A stretch of 60,000 nucleotides of DNA from Lingula anatina. Its lineage: Eukaryota; Brachiopoda; Lingulata; Lingulida; Lingulidae. Location: assembly GCF_001039355.2 (NCBI RefSeq), contig NW_019775292.1:184331-244330 (forward strand), in the 5' to 3' direction. Every line of letters starts with the position of its first letter. Position 1 is the stretch's first letter. The position numbers were made by a program, and so were the translations under genes. This document shows, piece by piece, positions 1 through 13,114 of the stretch. Under the pieces are notes generated by a model. It had not been told where the DNA came from and made no database searches. It was given only the letters and a program-made list of their open reading frames with translations.

Positions 1-3000
1 AGTTATCACCAGTTACAGCCCATAGTTTCCACTATTCAGGTGAACAATTAACACCAATGATTCCATTGCTTTCCCGGTTCAACAGTTTTTAAGAAATTAT
101 GATTCCAGGGAGGACATTCTGATGCATTGCTGGCTGGGGTTTCAGTTAGTGGGAGCAGTGCATTATTGGAATTGGTCAATTAGACGTGTTCAACAGGAGC
201 TAGAATGGTGCCAGAGCTGAAACTGCCTGGAACAGGAATCAATACTAGTCGCAGCTTAAGAAAGATAGGAGGCTTGATGTGGGGAGAAAGTGGTATTAGA
301 CTGTACCACTGCTCTGTTGGGTTGTGGTGTGTGCCTTCACTGATCTTGCAATAAACTTGGTTGCAATGAACAAATTGTTCAATTGATTTCTTTAGAGGAT
401 AAGGTTTAACAAATCAAAGATGTTGCCAGTGCACATTTATACAAATATAGAAATTGTTTGATATGCAACAATATCTCATTCTTGTTTTATTTCAGTTGAA
501 TTTTAAATTTGAATATGTTAAGGGATATGTACAATGTATTGCAATACTTAATTCGAAGCATGACAGTTTTGTGTCATCCAAGTTCAAAGCAACATTGAAA
601 TTTATGAAATTAAGCTACATCATAGTTAAGGTGCGTATCAATTTATTCTGTAGATTTGTTTAACATGAAATAGAGTACTCTACCTCTTGATATTTAGTTT
701 TATAATTTATTATTTGTTGCAATGTCTTCATCTTGCCTTTATGTCTTATTTGTTCATCAGTTTACACCATCTAACTTGTACATGTATGAAATACCAGTAT
801 GTAATTTGGATGTCTCTCTAATATCATGGATTATTGGTTCGTTCAAGGAGTTTCTCAACAGAGTTGAAACTCCTTGGATCGTTTCAGTGTACAGAGTGAG
901 ACAGCCTTGTGCCTTAAAGAAATGGAAATAACATGAGACATCACACTAGACTAGAAAGTGCAAGAATCTGCCTGAGCTTGGGTTAACTTTTCAGGATGAA
1001 ACCCTATGCGCCAGGAATGTTGTCCTAGAAAGCAATACAAATGTCACATTCAAATCTTGGTTGAGCAACAGACTGTAATTTGGCAGAACTTTTTCAAAAA
1101 ATGACCAGAAAAACATCCTTTGGTGAATTCTGTCAGCTTTTATTTGTTGTCACACCACAGTCACTACTGGGTAGTCTGCCATTATTTCTGGCCTCCTTGT
1201 CCTCCAAATCCTGTGAAATATTTCTTGATTTTACACTAGGCCGTGCCTTACACTTAAGGCTACATGTATCTCGCATGATTCCCATTGGTTATGTTCACTT
1301 ATAGCCACCCTGAGTAGCAGAGGTTACCAGAAACTTGTCTTTATTATCAACATACTTCTGACATTTCTATTGACTTAATATGGCGGAGGCATGCTGATGG
1401 TAGAGATAAGCTTTTAGCAATCTTTGAAACTTGGGGTCCTCTTAGTGTTTTCTCATGGTAAACTTGACATTGTCCTAGACCATTCTTATTATCACTATGA
1501 AAACACTGTCACAGTGATGAGCAGGGTAAAACACCATCAAGTATTTTTCTTCTGGTTGTTGGTATTTATTATTTAATTCAGTTATTATATGTACAATATT
1601 CATTACTCTGTAAGTTATTTTGTTAACTGGCTTGCTCTGTGCAATCAAGGTTAATTTGCCTTCTTTATGATAATCCCAGTCTGGATTCTTTACACTCTAG
1701 TAGATATTTATGAATATTTTACAGACTTATTTGACTTATTAGAATACTCATGTAAATTATTTTAGTCATTTATTTTACCTCTGCCAATATTTACATATTA
1801 ACAGGGTTGTGGATTGAGAGAGAAAAGGTTGGAAAAAGATAACTTTTATCTGGTTAACGCCTATGTGAGGTGGATATTTGTTGTATTTTAACCTCCTGGA
1901 CAGCAGTTATTTTGAAGGCTTTTGAGAGTGCATACAAGCTAGAGACAGCAGGCACCACATGTCAGTTATATTGTATTTGAACCCGCCTTTGGTTGGTGTT
2001 ATATCATAACAAAGATACTCAATAAAATGAGATGAATCTTTGCACTATCTTGTCTGTTTATATGTGTATGAAAATACAGGTTAAACTAGTTGTCAAATTT
2101 TCCGATTAGAAATTATACATTTCACAATTTTGGGTATAAGTATCTTTAATTATTTTACAAGAGGATATTTTTCAATTTTATCATTTATTTAGAAAATGTT
2201 TATTCATCACTTGAAACGAAAATGAAAATTATATACTCAACAGAGCGTGTCATTGTAAAGTAAGAATTTTTGAACTGGCTTCCTTGGGATTGTATTTCTT
2301 TTCTGAATTTAACCAAAAGAAGAGGGAAAAGTCCAACTCGCATATCAAAAAATGAAGTTAATTCGTGTGCCATATGAAAAAAATAAAATGTTAATTTGCC
2401 GCATTTTATCAAGGAGCGTATGTAAAAGCGAAGTCAAAATAATTTATTGCCGAAATTTGCGATTAACAAAACTCGCAGCTCTGTTTTCAAATATTATTAC
2501 ACATGGAACCTGAAACCACTTAGTTTTATTTAAAACTAACAGAAAGGAATAAAACTTAAAAGATATAAATACTATTTTTAAAATAAAAATTTCAAATAAT
2601 TGTCCTATCGTTTTTATCATTAAGAGAGACTTTTGTCTTGTTGAGAATTTTATCATCACTAAAAGTGTGTCACTTAAAATGATTATTATTAATGGATTGA
2701 TTCGTTACTTTTTTTCTGCTGAATATGAACAAATACAAAACAGTACTTTGCTTTTATTCATAGATGCCGATACTTTACAAATCCACTAAACAACGTACTT
2801 TTTTTGTACTTGCCCATTCTAAAACAGTACTTTGATTTTATTCATAGCTGCCAGATACTTTACGAAGCCACTAAAAAGGGAAATTTGTATTCCTATTTAT
2901 TTCATTTAGATTTATCACAATATAGAAACGTACTAAAAGTACGAACGCAGCAACTGCATTAACGTGAACGGAGATAAATGCAACGTGACAATTACTATCT

Positions 3001-3742
3001 CAGTCGCGTGACTCCTCTGTTCGTTCCTATGATTCATTAATTCATCAGAAAATAACTTTCTCGGAATAAAATTACCAAATTTGCTCAGACAAGTGCGTAA
3101 TTTCAAATAACACGAAATAGTTGTATTAACAGTAATGGATCGTATTGTACTATCCACCTTCTTGAGCAGATTGTTGGCAAACTGGAAGATATTTTGAGGC
3201 ACCATCTTCTGTTGAACGTTGATTAAAAATGTATTCACGAAGTATTTATAACCATATTCTTGTAGTCTTTTGTGTCAGGTTACATTTTTTATAAATACTT
3301 GTCAACGCATTCCCTCTTTAAAAAAACTGGCAAATAAATGACAGATAATTTGGTGCAATAATACACGGTATTTATCATCCTTTCAGACATACCAGACTTC
3401 TGAATAACCTAGCATTCGAGTTAAAATTATTTGAAATTAAATGACATTCTGTAAATCCTTCATGCGTATGAAATGCAAAATCCCCCTTTTCTATCCTTGG
3501 AAATGAAATAAGGCACTCAGTAACCTTGCTGTTTCTTTGAAACCAAAGAAAAGTGCCTTATGATTGATAACGACATAACCAATATCGCACAATCTGGACG
3601 TGTCTCTTACAATTATGAATTTATGGACAACAAACGCATTAGTAGGCATGTAGTTCGGTTTTTGATATAAGCTACGCTCCACCGAGGCTGAAGATTTTAG
3701 CGTAAAACTTCATTTTGACGAATTCAGCACCAGCTAAATTTC
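1..3742 (+). repeat. Block A copy 1 (pairs with 6266-9914)
   Basis: Base 1 aligns with 6266, and colinearity persists to 3742, where the copy stops at a single N. The copies differ by scattered substitutions and by indels. For example, copy 1 has about 60 extra bases near 1190 and 1305, and copy 2 has about 45 extra near 8420. Similarity is highest toward the right end (about 2933-3740). No gene was recognised. A possible polyadenylation context (GCAATAAACTTGG, near 348) occurs in both copies. Copy 1 probably extends left of the window. Confidence 0.9.
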
Positions 3743-3743
3743 N
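3743..3743. other. Ambiguous base / assembly join (N)
   Basis: A single N sits exactly where similarity between the two block A copies ends, suggesting a contig join rather than a base-call ambiguity. Confidence 0.7.
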
Positions 3744-3992
3744 ATTTTGGCCAAAATATAGCACCAGTCATCCAGACTAAAATGCCCATTTTAACTTTCT
3801 TACATACTTATCTATAATATTTATACATACCTGTCCTATGTACCAACTACTCAACATGTACCACCTATGCATACCTACCTGTCATTTGTACCTACGTACA
3901 CGTCCATCATACTTGCAGAGCCTACATGAAGCACCTGTCATACAGTACATACATTTCCTGATTCTTGATTTTATTGTTTTTACTGTTAGTAT

Positions 3993-3995
<3 letters not shown>

Positions 3996-4029
<34 letters not shown>

Positions 4030-4049
4030 TGTGTGTGTAAGTGTGTGTT
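3996..4049 (+). repeat. (TG)n microsatellite, imperfect
   Basis: TG repeats, pure to about 4026 and then interrupted by TTT and AA. They generate spurious Cys/Val and His/Thr frames on the two strands. Confidence 0.95.
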
Positions 4050-5192
4050 TGTGTTTAGGTAGGTTTGCATGCAAATGTGTTTGTGATACTAAGTTATACA
4101 GCATATTTATTTACTGAAGCAATTTTGTCGAATCATTTTGGCTGCAATAATGATATTTTTCAGAGTTGAATTTTTAGAGAGGGAAAGCTATTGCTGAGGT
4201 TAGTCCCAGTCTTCAAGAAATCTATTCTTCTGATGTGTCTGTTAGCTCTGCCACAAGGACATGAAATTAGTATTGTGTTAAGCAAAACAATCATACTATC
4301 ATCTTTCTACCTTGACTACTTACTTTTTCAAGTAAAATCTTTAAAAATTATGTATTTGTTCACTGGTGCTCACACCTTCTGGATGGCTGAATAAAAAGGG
4401 GCACTTTGAAATATAACTCAGTAAAAAAAAAGATTAGATTTTGAACATTTTGTAAGGGAAAAGTTCTTTGCCAAAGGTCAAGGTCCCAAAGTCAAGGTCC
4501 AAAGATTTATTTGATATTTCCCTTGTCTTTTTATCTTCACGCTGCAGTTTCAAACTTGAATTGGCTCATCAATCTTGTATCTGCTTCACAGCTTCCAACC
4601 AGCATTGCTGTACTGTAGTCACCAAGGAGTTGGTGCTAAAATTGAGCGATGATGTTTTTATTTTAATCTTGGGGTTCCGTGATAGTTTGTAAAATCTCAC
4701 AAAGTGATTTTTTCATCAAGGGGATCTATGATCGTTCATAAAATCCTGCAAAGTGATTCCTCCCCAGACGGCCAATACATTCCATGTTCATTAATAAGAC
4801 CCCGCAGCCAAGTAATTACATTGCTTTGGTAATGGATGAACGCGTCTCTTGATGTATGGCCACAGGGATAACACCCGGTCTGGTGTCTGGCTCCATGAGC
4901 AGGCCCAGCTTCCCATAATGAAAGTACACATCATTTCCTTGTGCTTCTATATTAAATTAATATCGTCTATTTTTTTTTTTTTCTTTGTTTGGAGAAAACT
5001 TTATTTATGCTTTTGTCCTTCCCCTGATAATAGAGCATATAGCAGCAATATGGTTGGTGGCTGTTGCATTGGTTTTGGTGGGGTTTAACAAGGAACAGGC
5101 TGCTGTGCTTGTTACATTACTTATGAAAACATTTTTAACACTAGAAGGGTTCTATAAAAGAAAAAATATTGTCACTTAAGTCGCTAAACTTA

Positions 5193-5393
5193 ACGTATGC
5201 CGCATTCACAACCAAAGTTGATCTGTGGATTAACAGATCCGTATATCAAATATGGCCGACCTACTTGAAAGCTTGCCAGGGAATCTATTCATTGTCTGTT
5301 AGGGGATTATGCAGCAAGTTTTCAAGTGGGACGCCTATATTTGATCTGCTGATCTGTTTGGCCATAGATCAACTTGTTCTGAATGGGCGTATA
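5193..5393. mobile_element. Foldback (MITE-like) element, about 200 bp
   Basis: The left arm (5193-5280) and the right arm (about 5310-5393) are inverted copies with roughly 75-80% identity, sharing stretches such as AAGYTTTCAAGTRGG, ATATTTGAT and GATCAACTT. There is no coding capacity. Target-site duplication is not clear. Confidence 0.6.
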
Positions 5394-6265
5394 GGAATTA
5401 TTATCATATGAGAAATGATAAATGTAACTTTTTAGCAGACAACCTAGTTTGAATAGATCTTTTTTTTCCACATTTAAGGATCTCCATTTCCTTTTTCTTT
5501 TCCTTTTCCTTTGAAGCAGGGATAGTTGGAAACTGAAGAAAAAAATGTACTTTAATACATGATGCTTATATTAATGCTTTGTATATTTTCAGGTGTTAAA
5601 GTGAGGCAAGTATGGGGACCATTTGCTGGGATTACTGACTGAAATGACACTTGTTTCTCGACTCCACTGAGGCTTCTTTCTGCATGACTGCACCACAGTA
5701 CAGTTATAATTTGAAGGACTTGAATGATCACAAAAACCTCAAACATAAACCAGAAATAACTCAATTCTTGGAAATTGTTCTATTTGTGTTTTTAAACTGT
5801 CCCTTGCATGTAGTTGTTTCATATTTTCATTAGTTTATTTATAAAATGGTTTTGTAAGATTTCTATATCAATGATGTAATATCTATAGAAATGAAAATAT
5901 GACAAATTAATAATTATTTGAAAGGCATGTGGGAGATTTATAATAATTTTGGGGCAAATTATTTTGCCATCATTCTCTTAAAAAAGAGGGCCCTGGTAAT
6001 GATTAAACCCCAAGGAGTAATGGAGTCAAGGAAGTCGAGAACTGCTGAGCCATTTACCATTCTTGTGGAAATAAACTTAACACAGAAATTAGAGCTTTCT
6101 CCACCTCAATTACGGAAGGGTGCAGAGACTGATTAAATTGTTGATAGGTGTGGAAACAAATACAAATGCAAGCTGATTCCACCAGGAGAGCAGAAGTTGC
6201 TGATCAGTTCTTTCCCCAGGGTCTCTCCCCAGGGTCTGGAAGCTCCACAGTGTCCCAATGGAACC

Positions 6266-9200
6266 AGTTATCACCAGTTACAGCCCATAGTTTCCACTAT
6301 TCAGGTGAACAATTAACACCAATGATTCCATTGCTTTCCCGGTTCAACAGTTTTTAAGAAATTATGATTCCAGGGAGGACATTCTGATGCATAGCTGGCT
6401 GCAGTTTCAGTTATTGGGAGCAGTGCATTATTGGAATTGGTCAATTAGACGTGTTCAACAGGAGCTAGAATGGTGCCAGAGCTGAAACTGCCTGGAACAG
6501 GAATCAATACTAGTTGCAGCTTAAGAAAGATAGGAGGCTTGATGCAGAGAGAAAGTGGTATTAGACTGTACCACTGCTCTGTTGGGTTGTGGTGTGTGCG
6601 TTCACTGATCTTGCAATAAACTTGGTTGCAATGAACAAATTGTTCAATTGATTTCTTTAGAGGATAAGGCTAAACAAATTAAAGATGTTGCCAGTGCACA
6701 TTTATACAAATATAGAAATTGTTTGATATGCAACAATATCTCATTCTTGTTATATTTCAGTTGAATTTCAAATTTGAATATGTTAAGGGATATGTACAAA
6801 ATATTGCAATACTTAATTCGAAGCATGACAGCTTTGTTCATCCAAGTTCAAAGCAACATTAAAATTTATTAAATTAAGCTACATCATAGTTAAGGTGCGT
6901 ATCAGTTTATTCTGTAGATTTGTTTAACATGAAATAGAGTACTCTACCTCTTGATATTTAGTTTTATAATTTATTATTATTTGTTGCAATGTCTTCATCT
7001 TGCCTTTCTGTCTTATTTGTTCATCAGTTTACACCATCTAACTTGTACATGTATGAAATACCAGTATGTAATTTTGATGTCTCTGTAATATCATGGATTA
7101 TTGGTTCGTTCAAGGAGTTTCTCAACAGAGTTGAAACTCCTTGGTTCGTTTCAGTGTACAGAGTGAGGCAGCCTTGTGCCTTAAAGAAATGGAAATCATA
7201 TGAGACATCACACTAGACTAGAAAGTGCAAGAATCTGCCTGAGCTCGGGTTAACTTTTCAGGACGAAACCCTATGCGCCAGGAATGTCGTCCTAGAAAGC
7301 AATACAAATGTCACATTCAAATCTTGGTTGAGCAACAGACTGTAATTTGGCAGAACTCATAAAAAAAATGACCAGAAAAACATCCTTTGGTGAATTCTGC
7401 CAGCTTTTATTTGTTGCCACACCACAGTCACTACCGGGTAGTCTGCCATTACACTTTGGGCTACTTGTATCTTGCATGATTCCCTTTGGTTATGTTCACA
7501 TTTCTATTGACTTAATATGGCCGAGGCATGCTGATGATAGAGATAAGCTTTTAACAATCTTTGAAACTTGGGGGTTCTCTTAGTGTTTTCTCATGGTAAA
7601 CTTGACATTGTCCTAGACCATTCTTATTATCACTATGAAAACACTGTCACAGTGATGAGCAGGGTAAAACACCATCAAGTATTTTTCTTCTGGTTGTTGG
7701 TATTTATAATTTAATTCAGTTATTATATGTACATTATTCATTACTCTGTAAGTTATTTTGTTAACTGGCTTGCTCTGTGCAATCAAGGTTAATTTGCCTT
7801 CTTTATGATAATCCCAGTCTGGATTCTTTACACTCTAGTAGATATTTATGAATATTTTACAGACTTATTTGACTTATTAGAATACTCATATAAATTATTT
7901 TAGTCATTTATTTTACCTCTGCCAATATTTACATATTTACATGGTTGTGGATTGAGAGAGAAAAGGTTGGAAAAAGATAACTTTTATCTGGTTAACGCCT
8001 ATGTGAGGTGGATATTTGTTGTATTTTAACCTCCTGGACAGCAGTTATTTTGAAGGCTTTTGAGACTTCATACAAGCTAGAGACAGCAGGCACCACATGT
8101 CAGTTATATTGTATTTGAACCCGCCTTTGGTTGGTGTTATATCATAACTAAGATACTCAATAAAATGAGATGAATCTTTGCACTATCTTATCTGTTTATG
8201 CTTGTGTATTAAAATACAGGTTAAATAAGTTGTCAAATTTTCTGATCAGAAATTATACATTTCACAATTTTGGGTATAAATATCTATTATTATTTTACAA
8301 GAGGATATTTTTCATTTTTATCATTTATTCAGAAAATATTTATTCATTACTTGAAACGAAAATGTAAACTGTATACTCAACAGAGCGTGTCATTGTAAAG
8401 AAAGGATTTTTGAACTGCAATGGCTTCCTTGGTTGATTATGCCTTTTAGCAAAATAATAAAAATGGGATTGTATTTCTTTTCTTAGTTTAAACATATGAA
8501 GTGGGGAAAAGTCCATCTCGCATATCAAAAAATGAAGTTAATTCGTTTACCATAACTTAATATATGAAAAAATAAAATTTTAATTTGCCACATTTTATCT
8601 AGGCGCGTATGTAAAAAGGAAGTCAAATTAATTTATTGCCAAAATTTGCGATTAATAAAACTCGCAGCTCTGTTTTCAAATATTATTACACATGGAACCT
8701 GAAACCGCTTAGTTTTACTTAAAACTAGCAAAAAGGAATAAAACTTAAAAGATATAAATGCTATTTTTAAAATAAAAACTTCAAATAATTGCCCTATTGT
8801 TTTTATCATTAAGAGGGACCTTTGACTTGTTGAGAACTTTATCATCACTAAAAGTGTGTCAGTTAAAATGATTATTAATCATGGATTGATTCGTTACTTT
8901 TTTCTGCTGGAAATGGGCAAATACAAAACAGTACCTTGATTTTATTCAAATCCACTAAACAACGTACTTTTTTTTTGTACTTGCCCATTCTAAAACAGTA
9001 CTTTGATTTTATTCATAGTAAACAGATACTTTACGAAGCCACTAAAAAAGCGAAATTTGTATTCCTTTTTATTTCATTTAGATTTATTACAATATAGATA
9101 CGCACTAAAAGTACGAACGCGGCAACTGCATTAACGTGAACGGAGATAAATGCAACGTGACAATTACTATTTCAGTCGCGTGACTCCTCTGTTCGTTCCT

Positions 9201-9914
9201 ATGATTCATTAATTCATCAGAAAATAACTTTCTCGGAATAAAATTACCAAATTTGCTCAGACAAGTGCGTAATTTCAAATAACACGAAATAGTTGTATTA
9301 ACAGTAATGGATCGTATTGTACTATCCACCTTCTTGAGCAGATTGTTGTCAAACTGGAAGATATTTTGAGACACCATCTTCTGTTGAACGTTGATTAAAA
9401 ATGTATTCACGAAGTATTTATAACCATATTCTTGTAGTCTTTTGTGTCAGGTTACATTTTTTATAAATACTTGTCAACGCATTCCCTCTTTAAAAAAACT
9501 GGCAAATAAATGACAGATAATTTGGAGCAATAATACACGGTATTTATCACCCTTTCAGACATACCAGACTTCTGAATAACCTAGCATTCGAGTTAAAATT
9601 ATTTGAAATTAAATGACATTCTGTAAATCCTTCATGCGTATGAAATGCAAAATCCCCCTTTTCTATCCTTGGAAATGAAATAAGGCACTCAGTAACCTTG
9701 CTGTTTCTTTGAAACCAAAGAAAAGTGCCTTATGATTGATAACGACATAACCAATATCGCACAATCTGGACGTGTCTCTTACAATTATGAATTTACGGAC
9801 AACAAACGCATTAGTAGTCATGTAGTTCGGTTTTTGATATAAGCTACGCTCCACCGAGGCTGAAGATTTTAGCGTAAAACTTCATTTTGACGAATTCAGC
9901 ACCAGCTAAAATTC
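6266..9914 (+). repeat. Block A copy 2 (pairs with 1-3742)
   Basis: Colinear with copy 1 at an offset of 6265 at the left and 6172 at the right, the change reflecting indels. It continues into single-copy DNA at 9915, where copy 1 hits its N. The short minus-strand frame at 9105-9410 mirrors one at 2933-3238 but shows mostly amino-acid-changing differences, so it is not treated as a gene. Confidence 0.9.
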
Positions 9915-10649
9915 AAATACAGAGAGGGAGAAAGAGAACTTGTACATTTTAAAGATTTTTTGTGATATAGCCGTTCATTATTTCCATTATCCATAATTCA
10001 CAGAAATACTCATTAAGCTTCATTAAGATTTTTTAATGCTATCCTCTTAATCATAAAGCAGAATATCCTCGAGACATCGATTAGGTGAATTTTTACACTC
10101 ATCATGAACATGCGACATTCTCGTTTTATTATTTCATAACATCATAAATATATGAAATAATTAAAATAAAATAAGACAATTAATCGCCTATCGTAATTCA
10201 TACCCCATCTTAGACTAGTGGTTAGATTTATAATAGACACTTTAGCTGAAAGAACTTTGATATTAAAAAATGCTTCTTTTCACAGGACTGGTCGCCTTTT
10301 CGAAAAAATATCCTTTCCTTTTTAACATTTGGTAACAGATCTATAAAATGAATATGCTTTAACATTGTGTTCACGGGTTGCGATCCGACAAACCTTCTTT
10401 CATAAATAAAAATATTTTGATTTCGCCAATGAAGGTACTTTTTTTACAATTGGACAGAACGGAGCTCGATTGAATTTGAAAGAATTGCGAGCTATGAAGG
10501 CCGCGCACATACCCGTGTAGCTGCAGATCCTAACTTCCCTCTTCAACAACAAGATCATATGAAAACTATTTTTAAAAAAGCAATGCTGAATCGATTACGA
10601 AAAAATCTTTAAATTCTATTAAAATTTTAGTTCGTGGTTAGGAATAACG
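9915..10649. other. AT-rich non-coding stretch
   Basis: I see no gene, repeat pair or RNA gene here. Confidence 0.5.
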
Positions 10650-11050
10650 TGCTCCTTTTAACCCTTTTAACCAGCGTCCGATCTGCCCGTTAAGATCAAT
10701 CCACCGTAAAATGAAGTTAACAGTTGAGCGGTAAACTTGTTACCGTGCCGGCGTGCCTTCATCCTTTGGCGGCTCAGGCGGCCATATCGACCGACAAAAG
10801 GGGTTCACAACACCTGGGCGGGCTATCAGGCTTTCAATTAAGTTTCGTGTATTGTGAACCTTTAAACGGTGGTATATATTTCACGCCTAACCAGGAATTC
10901 TGACAGACGGCAAATCGAAGCCAATGGCTCAGAACATTTTGCACGCTCATCCCATGGCGAATAAGCTCCATTGACTGGAAGATTGGCGTTAGGTCGCGTC
11001 AATCACCGTCCTTATGCATGTAACACCAAGATGACGACCGTCCTCTGCCT
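10650..11050. other. GC-richer single-copy patch, possible regulatory or conserved element
   Basis: CpG-containing, clearly less AT-rich than its flanks, with a GC-box-like GGGCGGGC near 10817 and a TATA-like GGTATATATTTCAC near 10870. There is no long open frame on either strand. It could be a distal promoter, a non-coding first exon or a conserved element about 3 kb upstream of the putative RBFOX start. Confidence 0.3.
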
Positions 11051-11085
11051 GTAATTAGTCAAAGCAATTGTTTAAACTAAAAATA

Positions 11086-11265
11086 AAGTAATTTTTCTTC
11101 AATCAACAGCTACATATTGAAATACTTTACCTCCAATGTTTCGATGTCTAACAGAGCATCTTCACCTGGATACCCTCATTCCCTGATGAAGATGGTCTGG
11201 TAAACATCGAAATATTGTAGGTAAACTATTTCAATATTGAGCTGTTGCTTGAAAAAATACTTTAT
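11086..11265. mobile_element. Foldback (MITE-like) element, about 180 bp
   Basis: The arms 11086-11166 and 11184-11265 are inverted copies separated by a loop of about 18 nt. Shared motifs include AACATCGAAA or its variant, AGGTAAA, TTTCAATAT and AGCTGTTG. Non-coding. Confidence 0.65.
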
Positions 11266-12357
11266 TCTTATAACATATGATGAAATTTTTCTCCAATTGT
11301 TTAAACCGCACTGAATGGTGTTCAAGCAAATTACCTGTAGGCAAGGTTTTGTTTGATAGAAGGGGACGACTAGATATGCAAGCGCGTGTAAAAGATACCC
11401 AATCTAATAGATATGCAAATACGTGCAAAATGAAGGGCAGCATATATGAATTCGATTACAAGCAGCAATGTTACTCTGCTTATTTATTTTTAGCACAACC
11501 CCTTTCCCATGAAATGAAGTTAAATATTTCATGTTTTCTTCAGCACTAATTAATACGTCTCTAGTGGAACACATATTGACCATTCGTTTATTTACTTTAT
11601 ATTTTTATTATTAAAAGCTTACTTTCATTTTAATTCTTATTTCGTCTTATTTTTTATCTTGGATCGCCCACTTAAAACATGTCTACAGGTAGCATGTCGT
11701 TTTCACATATGCCGCGAAAAACGATAAATTCCAGCTCGATGTCCACAATCGATCTGCATTCTATTATTGCCCGGTTGCTTTTTTCAATAATTGTATTAGC
11801 AAGGCATCAGGGACAAATCCAGGATTTTTATCAAATTATATGTAATGGACTTCTTTTGCCTATTTATTATGCTCTTTTTTTTATTCACCCATTAGCCATT
11901 CTTCAGGGGTCGGACAGAAGCGTACTTCGTTTCCTCAATGATATGAGACGATTTGTACTGTTGAAAGGATACTTTTATTCAAAGTTATGACGTGCTAATA
12001 TCTTCATCAATTCAACTTTTTTATTTTGGGTATTACATGTATAGCACCGGCCTGGTTAAAGAATCTCAAAACTACATGTATACTTCGTCAAATAATAGTT
12101 TCATTAAAATTAATTTCAGCCTTGATATTCCATGGGTTAACATGATAAAATATGTATTTTTTTATGCGTGAAGGGGTTCTGTCATTTTAAAATCATAACC
12201 GAATGCATTTGTGTAAAAGTATGTGTGATAAAGCAGTTTTGTTAAAGGACTTGAATAAGTCATGTTGGCAACACATTGCAACGAAATTCGGGATTAGGCC
12301 AACGCAAAAAGGCTCATTCAGGGAGATCAAAATTCAAAATGTAATCTAGAAAAACGC
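11266..12357. other. Non-coding AT-rich stretch
   Basis: Short open frames at 11277-11549 and 11679-11990 show no recognisable family or splice context. I see nothing else. Confidence 0.45.
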
Positions 12358-12582
12358 CTAGGCCTACGCATGGGGGCGTCTCGATAGTCCGAAGTTTCAT
12401 TGGTCCGAAAAACGGTAACATTTTCATCGTTTGTTAATCAAGGGTTCATTGGTCCGAACAAGAAGTTATCTCTTTATAACTTCTTGGTCCGAAGGTTCTG
12501 TAGTGAACATTCGGACCAATGAACCTTCGGACTGTTGAACCTTCGGACTATTGCTACGGCCCCCCTACGCATAGGCCTAAGG
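12358..12582. mobile_element. Long palindromic foldback element with repeated GGTCCGAA motif
   Basis: Nearly the whole 225 bp folds back on itself. The ends are GGCCTACGCATGGGGGCGTC and its imperfect complement. The arms carry several copies of TTCGGACCAATGAACC-like units in both orientations. The centre is a hairpin of AAGAAGTTAT against ATAACTTCTT. It is non-coding and typical of a foldback or MITE transposon. The superfamily is not assigned because no target duplication is evident. Confidence 0.7.
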
Positions 12583-12676
12583 GCCTACAGTTTTCAATGT
12601 TTATTTATCTTTTATCTTATCTATATTTTTGTTACAGAATGAGAAGGCAAAGATGACAATGGACCTTTAGGAAACA

Positions 12677-12706
12677 CTTGGACATAATAAGGTTATTATG
12701 TCCAAG
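12677..12706. other. Perfect 13-bp stem hairpin
   Basis: CTTGGACATAATA is followed by AGGT and then its exact complement. It may be the core of another degraded foldback element. No promoter or RNA role can be shown. Confidence 0.5.
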
Positions 12707-13114
12707 GGGAACCACAAAACCTGTCCAAAATTTACTCCTGCACCTTTTATGGCATAATGTGAAGCTAACGGTCGGTGCGGCACTACAAGCTACATCATGG
12801 CGGCATTTTCTGTCTTTAAATACCAATCTTATGTTTTTAAATATTAACTTTAAATCTAGACATGACAGTGAATAAATCAAAACATATCTAGCCCCAATGT
12901 GTGCGCACAGTGGTAAATATAGAACTGTTAAAACTGTAAACGAGAAGTAGGCCTACACATGTAGTCCCAAAATTAAGGGGTTTGGAGGTAGCTAAAAAAT
13001 GATCTAGTATTCTAGGGTCTTCAGTCCTTTTGCAGTGTAAATGAAAATTAATGCCAAGTAAATTTTATCTAACAAAACAGTTTGGGATGAAGGCGCAGGA
13101 GACCGATTCGATGA

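Larger units (their letters stand above)
3744..6265. other. Single-copy spacer between block A copies
   Basis: AT-rich sequence with a TG microsatellite (3996-4049) and a foldback element (5193-5393). No coding gene was recognised. The last 250 bp may belong to block A copy 2 if copy 1 continues left of the window. Confidence 0.6.

Noticed and set aside
2933-3238. Minus-strand 101-codon frame, mirrored at 9105-9410
   Set aside because: Of four base differences I could compare between the copies, three change the amino acid and one is silent, with no splice or homology support. Persistence is explained by the recent origin of the two block A copies.
3882-4104. His/Thr-rich and Cys/Val-rich frames
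   Set aside because: These are translations of the TG microsatellite, not genes.
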